From: Fibrobacteria bacterium
Lineage (GTDB): Bacteria; Fibrobacterota; Fibrobacteria; UBA11236
DNA length: 58,968 nucleotides
Direction: 5' to 3'
NCBI GenBank assembly: GCA_017881725.1
Contig: JADGQO010000022.1
Coordinates: 1-58,968 of the forward strand
Below, one piece after another: positions 52,726-58,968 of the stretch. A program made the position numbers and the translations under genes. Numbering within the stretch: position 1 is the first letter of the stretch; the number at the start of each line of letters is the position of its first letter. The notes beneath the pieces were generated by a model that saw nothing but the letters and a program-made list of their open reading frames with translations, was not told where the DNA came from and did no database searches.

Positions 52726-54006
52726 ATGGAATGGATGCATTTTTTACATTGCGTCAGTATGCGAATTCGAATTCCAAATCCATCTCGTTTTCCAATTCTA
52801 ATGCTCTTCGCCTTTGTGCCTGGGTGCGTATCCGCTTTCGATCTCTCCATGCTGCGCGGCATGTCGAAAATGGATCTGTCGGACCTGCCTCAGGCTCGCG
52901 GAGGTTCGAACGAAAATTCGGAAATTCCGATGGCCCTCCCGTCAGAGTCCGTTCCCTTCGTGGGGGATTTCGCCATCTTGGATAGCGAGTACATCGCCGG
53001 GCCCGGAGACCAATTTCAGTTGATTTACGAAAACACGTCAATTGAAAGGCAAATAAATCCCGAAGGAAATATTATCCTGGCCCATGTCGGGACATTACAT
53101 TTGGGCGGCCTGAAATTGCGCGAGGCCAAGCGTTTGTTGGTCGAAAAGCTGCAAACTACCCATAAAAAATCGGAATGCTTCGCGAACCTCTCGCGCCCGC
53201 GCACCATGAAAATATTCGTGACGGGCGCGGTGAATAATCCCGGTTCACAGCAGGTTTCCGGAATCGCGCGCTTGTCCGAGGTCATCTCCACCGCGCGCGG
53301 TTTCACGTCCCAGGCACAACGGACGGAAATCCGGATCATCACCAGGGATAGCGTCGAAAAGCGGGTCAACTTGAAACGATTTTTGGTAGACGGCGATCTG
53401 GGCGCCAATCCCTACCTTCCGCAAGGGGCGATGATTCAAGTCCCCTTCATCGACTATGCCAAACCCTGGGTCACCTTTCGCCGCGATACGTCGAATCAAA
53501 CCGTCCAACTCGATTCCGGGGAAAATGTGCAAAGCCTTTTGTTGCGATTTTACTCCTTCACCACCCCGCCCCCATTTGCGGAAATCATCATCCGGGAAAA
53601 AAACGGAAAGACCCAGACGCTGGGGCCGAGCGAGATTGTGAACTATCGGCCGGGTCCGGAGGCGCAACTGGAAATCCTCACGCAGCTTCACGAAGTGTAT
53701 GTCGGCGGCGCTGTGCTCCGTTCAGGGTACCAGAGTTATCATTCCAATTTCAATATGATGCAATACATCTCGGACGCCGGAGTTTTGACCATCTCAAAAT
53801 TACCGAAAAAGGTTCACGTGGTTCGCGCCAATGGCGAGCATGAGGACGTTGCAATTTTGGATGGCACTTTGCATCCCGGCGACATGGTCTATGTGGATCA
53901 AAACGCCGAACAACGCTTCATCACCTATACGCCCATCATCCTGAGCTTGGCAAGCCTGGCCCTGGCTTTCCTAGGGTACCTCTCAATTAACAATACAGGC
54001 AAATAA
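52726..54006 (+). CDS. wza: Wza-like polysaccharide export lipoprotein
   Basis: 426 residues from the ATG at 52726; ATGs at 52735 and 52759 are alternatives. The signal region ends in FVPGC, so Cys34 would be lipidated. A Poly_export domain follows (AGPGDQFQLIYENTSIERQI, GNIILAHVGTLHLGGLKLREA), then SLBB-type repeats (FVTGAVNNPGSQQVSGIARL and later VYVGGAVLRSGYQ). It ends with a hydrophobic helix (about 400-420, PIILSLASLALAFLGYL), as in Wza, where such helices form the outer-membrane pore. It exports capsule or similar polysaccharide. It is convergent with the wzz-like gene. Confidence 0.9.
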   Translation: MEWMHFLHCVSMRIRIPNPSRFPILMLFAFVPGCVSAFDLSMLRGMSKMDLSDLPQARGGSNENSEIPMALPSESVPFVGDFAILDSEYIAGPGDQFQLIYENTSIERQINPEGNIILAHVGTLHLGGLKLREAKRLLVEKLQTTHKKSECFANLSRPRTMKIFVTGAVNNPGSQQVSGIARLSEVISTARGFTSQAQRTEIRIITRDSVEKRVNLKRFLVDGDLGANPYLPQGAMIQVPFIDYAKPWVTFRRDTSNQTVQLDSGENVQSLLLRFYSFTTPPPFAEIIIREKNGKTQTLGPSEIVNYRPGPEAQLEILTQLHEVYVGGAVLRSGYQSYHSNFNMMQYISDAGVLTISKLPKKVHVVRANGEHEDVAILDGTLHPGDMVYVDQNAEQRFITYTPIILSLASLALAFLGYLSINNTGK

Positions 54007-54025
54007 GCGGCGGGAACCCATGGTG

Positions 54026-54051
54026 TTGCGTCACAAGACCGGGTGACGCAA
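54026..54051. terminator. Perfect inverted repeat between convergent genes, probable bidirectional terminator
   Basis: A 9-bp perfect stem (ttgcgtcac 54026-54034, gtgacgcaa 54043-54051) with an 8-base loop in the 106-bp gap between the convergent wza and wzz-like genes. No T-run follows on either side, so it is a candidate rather than a classical terminator. Confidence 0.45.
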
Positions 54052-54112
54052 GCTATAGTCTTAAAACCGGGTTGCGTACGGTTGGTTGGAAAATATGACA
54101 AATTAGCGGCGT

Positions 54113-55399
54113 TCAAAGTCGGAACGCGCGAGACCGAATCTCCTGTACCACCTTGAGGGACGAGGGATTTGCCAGCATATACTTTTCCCACATCTCAAGC
54201 AGCACGGCCGCGGCACAGGACAAAAGCAGGGATACGACGAAAGCCGCTTCGACCAGAATACGGCGCTTGGGCGAGACGCGTTTGTCGCTGGTCCAGGCCG
54301 GATCCAGGACGGAAATCACATTGATGTTCTTATCGGCGTCCAGCTTCAAGGCCTCAACCTGCTGGACCAGGTATTTGTACCGGCCCAGCTTGACCTTGTA
54401 AGCGCGATCCAAACGGAAATATTCCATGGCCAAGGCAGGCAGCATCTTGGCGGGTAGAACCAAGGTATTGGAATCGGTACTGTGGCTCTTCAACTTTTGC
54501 TCCAGGGATTTCTGCATCAGGTTTTTTTCCACACCGAGGTCGCGGTAACGTGAGCTCGTGGTCCCGCGCAAGGCCGCCTCCAGCGCCATGTCCTCCTTCA
54601 TCTTCTCGATTTGCAATTCGGTTTGGGTCGCGTTCTCCAGGATGAATTGCACTTGCAATTCCGGCAAGTAGAGGTTATGGCGATTTTCGAAAACCTCCAA
54701 GGAGTCTTCCAACCGTTTCATATCGGATTCCGCCATGGCCAGTCGATGATCGATATAGGTCAACCTCGCTCGGGACTCCGTGTGCTGGATGTCCGTGTAA
54801 ATGCTGTCCAGCACGTGGATCATATAGTCTACCATGGCCTGTGCCCGTTCCGCCGACTTGTCCTTCACGGCGATTTCGATAGCCCCTTCATCCGTGATTT
54901 CGAACTCCGCGTTCTTGCCCAACTCCTTAATCACGTCCGCCTGATAATACTTCTTGGTCTTGCCCGGCAGTTTGAATTTGTACACCGTCTCCAACTGGAA
55001 TTTGTCGATCACGAGCTTGGAAAAGCGCACGGAATTCAAGACGCTCATGCAAGCGTTCTGACCCTGCTCCGATCCGCCCATGAAGGATCCCAGCAAGCCA
55101 GCCATGCCGCCGCCGCTTTCCTTCAGTAAAGCGTCGATGGAGGACGAGCCCTCGCCCTTGGGCGGCTTGATCAGGGCCTTGGCCTTGAAGGTATCGTCCA
55201 CGATAAACACGATGGCAACCGTCACCAAAGTCACGATCCCCGTGAAAAGGAGGATAGGCCGTTTGCGACGCAACAAAATTGTGGCAAACCTCAACAGGAG
55301 TCCGAAAACACTGGTGTCCTGCGCCACGCCATCCCCCCCGATTCGGCTCGGATTTGCGTTGGGTTGCGATGCGGGATCGCCTGGAATATGTTTAATCAA
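54113..55399 (-). CDS. Wzz-like chain-length regulator
   Basis: 428 residues with the Wzz topology: an N-terminal membrane helix (about 50-68), a long periplasmic coiled-coil part, and a C-terminal helix (about 385-405). The N-terminal periplasmic region starts with a conserved Wzz-type beta part (DDTFKAKALIKPPKG). A glycine-rich loop (SGGGMAGLLGSFMGG) is similar to that of other GumC/Wzz proteins. The last residues lack a kinase domain. It would control polysaccharide chain length together with the Wzy-like protein; the latter's gene ends 5 bp upstream of this one's start. Confidence 0.88.
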   Translation of the reverse strand: MIKHIPGDPASQPNANPSRIGGDGVAQDTSVFGLLLRFATILLRRKRPILLFTGIVTLVTVAIVFIVDDTFKAKALIKPPKGEGSSSIDALLKESGGGMAGLLGSFMGGSEQGQNACMSVLNSVRFSKLVIDKFQLETVYKFKLPGKTKKYYQADVIKELGKNAEFEITDEGAIEIAVKDKSAERAQAMVDYMIHVLDSIYTDIQHTESRARLTYIDHRLAMAESDMKRLEDSLEVFENRHNLYLPELQVQFILENATQTELQIEKMKEDMALEAALRGTTSSRYRDLGVEKNLMQKSLEQKLKSHSTDSNTLVLPAKMLPALAMEYFRLDRAYKVKLGRYKYLVQQVEALKLDADKNINVISVLDPAWTSDKRVSPKRRILVEAAFVVSLLLSCAAAVLLEMWEKYMLANPSSLKVVQEIRSRAFRL

Positions 55400-55403
55400 A
55401 AGT

Positions 55404-56774
55404 TCACTCCCCCGGTACCGCCGGTATAGGAAAAACCGAGTCCGGTTCGATGGCCCTGATGCCGGACTTGATGCGGTAGCCCAGATAGCAAATGGCGCTG
55501 ACGAACATCAAGCCGTATATATAAATCATAGACTCCCAGAATGCCAGAAACCAACTCATTCCCACAAAATAGGACAGGTAGGCGTATAAAGCGGTATTGG
55601 CCACCGTGGGGCTGCGCCTCATTTGGCCGTATACCAGGCCGAATAACAACCCGAAAGCAAAGGGGCAAAGCAAGGTTCCCGGAAGTCCGAAATCCTTATA
55701 CAACCCCCATTGATAGCCGACCGTGTTGAGGCCTTTGACTTTGACAACGTGTTCTTGGAATTGGTCATCGTATCCGCCCGCGTCCCGGATGGCACTCCCG
55801 GCCGAGCCGCCGGGCACTAACAGCATGTCAAAGATTCCGGATACTGTGGTAAAGCCATAAGTGGCGGGATGCCGCTCATGGTAGACTTCCGGATTCAGGG
55901 CATAATCAAGATTCCAGAAATTGTTAGCGACGTAGATGTATGGGATATTTAAAAGCTTGACCATAAGCTGCGCAGGCTTCACGTTCAGGCCATATTGCTT
56001 CTGGAAATTGGTGAGCTTGAGGTAGGCCGTTCCAAGGAAAAGGCTGAAGGAAACGAGGAAAAAAATCGAAAGCTTGGGAATCGACAACCTTCGAACGGCC
56101 TGATGGTAGTAAACCAAGGCGAACAAGGTGAAAAAAACCAGTCCGCTCCGGCTCAAGGCCGTTATATAAATCCCAAGCGTCACCAGCATCATCCAAAAGG
56201 CGAGATTGAACCACAAGCGCCGGCGCCTTGGCCTGAAGATCGCCATAAAAAACAGGACCGCGACCATTCCACCATAGCTTAGGCCAATGCTTGAGAAAAT
56301 GTTCACCTTGAAGATGTTTCGGATCGCCATGGCTTTGTCTTTGGCTAATATCGGCAAAGTACCGATCCCGAGCGAGGCAAACGTCAGGGCCGCGACGAAC
56401 AAAAGGAAAAAGATCATTGCCAGTTTTAGGTGAAGCGTCCAATTGTAACCTGAGTCGATTGTTCCGCGCGTATCATTTTTTCCATACGGCGCGTCGATTC
56501 CAACCGGCCTGACCTCATGTGGATAGAGCTTACCCATAGACCAGGCGATCCAAACGCCCAGCAAGTATGCGGCGCCGCTTCCCAAGTACACAAGCCAGGT
56601 GAAGGGTTGAAACGGGGTCATCGCCTTATCCAAGGACAGGAAGGCAATCCCCATGGTAAGCGCATGGAGGAATAGGTAGATGCGACCAGGAGAAAAGAAA
56701 TCGGAGCGGCGTACAGTGACTTCAACAATGATCAGCGCTGCAACGAGCAAGGAAATGACGCTGAGTGTAATCAT
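55404..56774 (-). CDS. O-antigen/polysaccharide repeat-unit polymerase (Wzy-like)
   Basis: 456 residues from the ATG at 56774; a TTG at 56813 would add 13 residues. About ten to twelve membrane helices and a large periplasmic loop near residues 280-375 (VYHERHPATYGFTTVSGIFD and DDQFQEHVVKVKG), the usual look of Wzy-type polymerases. Such proteins are highly divergent in sequence, so assignment rests on topology and the neighbouring wza, wzz and glycosyltransferase genes. It is divergent from the glycosyltransferase genes to the right, separated by about 140 bp. Confidence 0.8.
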   Translation of the reverse strand: MITLSVISLLVAALIIVEVTVRRSDFFSPGRIYLFLHALTMGIAFLSLDKAMTPFQPFTWLVYLGSGAAYLLGVWIAWSMGKLYPHEVRPVGIDAPYGKNDTRGTIDSGYNWTLHLKLAMIFFLLFVAALTFASLGIGTLPILAKDKAMAIRNIFKVNIFSSIGLSYGGMVAVLFFMAIFRPRRRRLWFNLAFWMMLVTLGIYITALSRSGLVFFTLFALVYYHQAVRRLSIPKLSIFFLVSFSLFLGTAYLKLTNFQKQYGLNVKPAQLMVKLLNIPYIYVANNFWNLDYALNPEVYHERHPATYGFTTVSGIFDMLLVPGGSAGSAIRDAGGYDDQFQEHVVKVKGLNTVGYQWGLYKDFGLPGTLLCPFAFGLLFGLVYGQMRRSPTVANTALYAYLSYFVGMSWFLAFWESMIYIYGLMFVSAICYLGYRIKSGIRAIEPDSVFPIPAVPGE

Positions 56775-56912
56775 CGGAAACCATAAAATCAAAAAGTCGG
56801 AGGGGTCTGACAAGCTGCCAAAAGCTTTCTTTCATTGAAATCTTTATATATTTGTGCCGAATCCGTTCGATAGAGCCGGTAACCATCATCGAACCGTATG
56901 ATTCACCCAAGC

Positions 56913-57908
56913 ATGGCAAAAATTTCCATAGTTATCGTCACCTGGAATTCCCAGCGCGTTCTCGGCGATTGCATTGCCTCCTTGTATGCCCATGTGCCCG
57001 TCGATGACATGCAAGTCTTAATCGTGGACAATGATTCGCGGGATAAGGAATACCTCCAGACAATCGCGCGTAACCCCAACCTGACCGTGATTCAGAATAA
57101 CGCCAACCTGGGTTATGCCAAAGCCGTGAATCGTGGTTTCCACCAAGCTACGGGGGACTATTTCCTGGTCATGAATCCGGACATGGTCTATACGACCAAT
57201 CCCTTCCCGAGCCTGATCGCGGAAATGGAGAAAGACCAGGAAATCGGCGTTATCGGCCCTCTCCTGCATGACGGCGACGGGAATCCCCAAATCCTGGACT
57301 TTTACCCTACCCTGCCCACCGTGTCTCAATACATCGTCCACCATACGGACCTGCGTAGATTCAGCTTCTTCAAAAGACTAGGGCTTAAACATTTCCATGC
57401 CAATCCGAAAATTCACGGTGTAAATTTCGTCGAGCAAATCCCCGGCGCCTTTCTCCTCATGCGCCGCGACATTTTCCAAGGGGAAGCCCCAATGAATGAG
57501 GCTTATTTCATCTGGTATGAGGACGTGGATTTTTGCAAGCGCATCCTACTTTCCGGGAAAAAAGTCGCGTTGTTAACTACTGAGCGAGTAACACATTTCG
57601 GCGGAACGAGTTTCGTAATGCGCGAACTCACATGGCGCCGGCTCATGACCACGCAAAGTTTTTTGACCTATGTCGAATTGTATTTTGGACCCGTTGCCTA
57701 TCTGGCGCAGCTGTTCTGCATGGTTCTGAACGGATTAGTCATTATCCTTCCTATTCCCGTCAGCCTCGTCCTAAAGGGGCCCAAGAAGGTAAAGGCCCGA
57801 GTGATCTTGGAAACCAAGGTATTGAGAATGATACTTCTTAGATTAGTCTTCCGGATTTTTCATCCCAACTCTCCGCCACCCAATCAAGGGCAGTTTCCAG
57901 GGTATTGA
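56913..57908 (+). CDS. Family 2 glycosyltransferase (rhamnosyl-/surface polysaccharide type)
   Basis: 331 residues from the ATG at 56913; another ATG at 56898 adds five residues. The GT-A fold N-terminus is clear (AKISIVIVTWNSQRVLGDCIAS, then VDNDSRDKEY). The nucleotide-binding region FLVMNPDMVY follows, then an acceptor-side IWYEDVDFCKRILLSGKKV and MRRDIFQG. A C-terminal hydrophobic stretch (about 262-292, YLAQLFCMVLNGLVIILPIP) could associate it with the membrane. Probably adds a sugar to the lipid-linked repeat unit. Donor and linkage are unknown. Confidence 0.88.
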   Translation: MAKISIVIVTWNSQRVLGDCIASLYAHVPVDDMQVLIVDNDSRDKEYLQTIARNPNLTVIQNNANLGYAKAVNRGFHQATGDYFLVMNPDMVYTTNPFPSLIAEMEKDQEIGVIGPLLHDGDGNPQILDFYPTLPTVSQYIVHHTDLRRFSFFKRLGLKHFHANPKIHGVNFVEQIPGAFLLMRRDIFQGEAPMNEAYFIWYEDVDFCKRILLSGKKVALLTTERVTHFGGTSFVMRELTWRRLMTTQSFLTYVELYFGPVAYLAQLFCMVLNGLVIILPIPVSLVLKGPKKVKARVILETKVLRMILLRLVFRIFHPNSPPPNQGQFPGY

Positions 57909-57952
57909 ATCGGGTATTTGCCTTATAAAATAGATTGTCTACGAATTCAACT

Positions 57953-58837
57953 ATGCAGATACAGCCAAATCCCCTCCCGAGAATTTGTGGTTGCGTGGTA
58001 TTGTACAGGCCGCGCGCCGAGGACATGAAAAATGTCCAGTCGCTTTGCAATAACGTTGAAAAACTTTATGTCATTGATAATACGGAAAAGGGTTTCGCGA
58101 GAATTGATCCATCCGAAATTTTAAATGGCATGAATCGGGTAGAGCTGGTCCGGAATCATGAAAACCTCGGAATCGCACGAGCTCTGAATCAAGGGGCCCA
58201 ACGCGGTTTGGAGGAGCATTTCGATTTCATGCTTACCATGGATCAAGATACCAAAGTGAATGATGGTTACGTAGAGGAACTATTCACGGTTCTTAATAAA
58301 AATAAAATTGATTTGTCCAAGGTGGGAATCGTTTCGTCTCACCTTAGAGTGCATTCGGAAGGCTACAATCCCGATGAGGGGGAGTTTTGCGACAAATTGT
58401 TGGTCATGACCTCCGGCAATCTTTTGAATCTTGCAGCATTTTCAAAAGTCGGTCCCTTCCTGAATGAACTATTCATTGATCGAGTCGATTGTGAATATTG
58501 CCTCCGCTTGAAATCGAATGGCTTTCGCATCATTCAAGTCAATACGGTTTCATTGGATCATTCTTTGGGGAAAATAACCGCCCACCATTTTTTCAATAGA
58601 TCTTTTTATCCAACGAATCATTCAGCCTTGCGGCGATATTATATCACCCGGAACACCCTTTATGTGGTAGCAAAATATCGCGATCAGTTTCCTGAATATT
58701 TTCGATATGAGCGCAATATTTTCCGACGCGAATTGATGATGATACTTCTATTTGAAAAAGGGATGTTTGCAAAGCTAAAAGCAATTATAAAAGGGTATCT
58801 TGATTATAAACAACATATTACCGGAAAGCATGGATAA
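57953..58837 (+). CDS. Family 2 glycosyltransferase (rhamnosyltransferase-like), AT-rich
   Basis: 294 residues from the ATG at 57953; a TTG at 57935 adds six residues. Motifs resemble rhamnosyltransferases of O-antigen clusters: ICGCVVLYRPRAEDMKN, LYVIDNTEKGF, VRNHENLGIARALNQGAQRG, MLTMDQDTKVNDGYV, and later DRVDCEYCLRLKSNGF. The gene is distinctly richer in A and T than the genes to its left. That is typical of horizontally exchanged polysaccharide genes. It starts 44 bp after the previous glycosyltransferase stop. It ends at 58837, and the last 131 bp of the window show no gene. Confidence 0.86.
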   Translation: MQIQPNPLPRICGCVVLYRPRAEDMKNVQSLCNNVEKLYVIDNTEKGFARIDPSEILNGMNRVELVRNHENLGIARALNQGAQRGLEEHFDFMLTMDQDTKVNDGYVEELFTVLNKNKIDLSKVGIVSSHLRVHSEGYNPDEGEFCDKLLVMTSGNLLNLAAFSKVGPFLNELFIDRVDCEYCLRLKSNGFRIIQVNTVSLDHSLGKITAHHFFNRSFYPTNHSALRRYYITRNTLYVVAKYRDQFPEYFRYERNIFRRELMMILLFEKGMFAKLKAIIKGYLDYKQHITGKHG

Positions 58838-58968
58838 ACATCTAACAGGGTGTTGAAAAAGGCGGTTCGAATGATTTTAAAAACCACCTAATATCTTTAA
58901 AACCGATTTGTATCTGTCCAAATAATTGTTCGGATGCGGTTTAGCGTAGCCATATTGTTTTATTCAGT

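Noticed and set aside
58846-58860. Insertion-sequence terminus at the right edge
   Set aside because: The 15-bp similarity to common IS ends is too short to call without the rest of the element.

Overview
The window reads as chromosomal DNA of a Gram-negative-type bacterium, probably from or near Fibrobacterota. The evidence for two membranes is a TolC-type outer-membrane factor, an OmpA-family protein, a TonB/ExbB/ExbD system, a Wza-type export lipoprotein and several lipobox proteins. The lineage guess rests on a secreted ThuA-like protein that ends in a type IX-like C-terminal sorting domain, and on the mix of PD40/TPR lipoproteins. It is inference, because no rRNA or other marker gene is present.

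Layout. 1-7041 (minus strand): a chemosensory operon cheW-cheR(TPR)-cheW-mcp-cheA(hybrid)-cheB with the same parts list as the Wsp surface-sensing system. CheB runs off the left edge and its receiver domain has lost its phosphorylation residues. 7498-9272: a truncated DDE transposase, a divergent DUF6788 gene and a DUF2239 gene. 9568-18868: a PD40/TPR lipoprotein with one haem-binding motif, a polytopic membrane protein with C-terminal TPRs, two tandem paralogous outer-membrane-like proteins and the ThuA-like protein, which is followed by a strong terminator. 19083-25606: a SEC-C protein ending inside a hairpin repeat array, a GT4-type glycosyltransferase/GH130 phosphorylase pair, and a NarL-type two-component system. 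25808-28797: an envelope-stress-looking set (triple BON protein, OmpA protein, two tiny membrane proteins). 28879-31509: an MMPL/RND exporter.

31521-35818 (minus): a Dlt-like cassette in unusual order (carrier protein, MBOAT, SGNH, adenylation enzyme). 35896-37839: an octahaem lipoprotein. 37853-45621: a CusCBA-like heavy-metal efflux operon with its two-component system. The kinase is on the minus strand ahead of the pump genes and the regulator is divergent. Matching 11-bp direct-repeat operators lie at the same distance from the -10 box in front of both the pump operon and the regulator. The regulator ends inside a 17-bp x 8 minisatellite.

45777-47440: small genes, a YqeY-family protein and a BFD-like [2Fe-2S] protein. 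47542-52724: a six-gene TonB system of the Vibrio TonB2/TtpC type (DUF3450, TtpC, ExbB, ExbD, TonB, TPR). 52726-58837: the start of a Wzy-type surface polysaccharide locus (Wza, Wzz, Wzy, two family 2 glycosyltransferases), turning visibly AT-rich at the right end. No rRNA, tRNA or CRISPR array was recognised.
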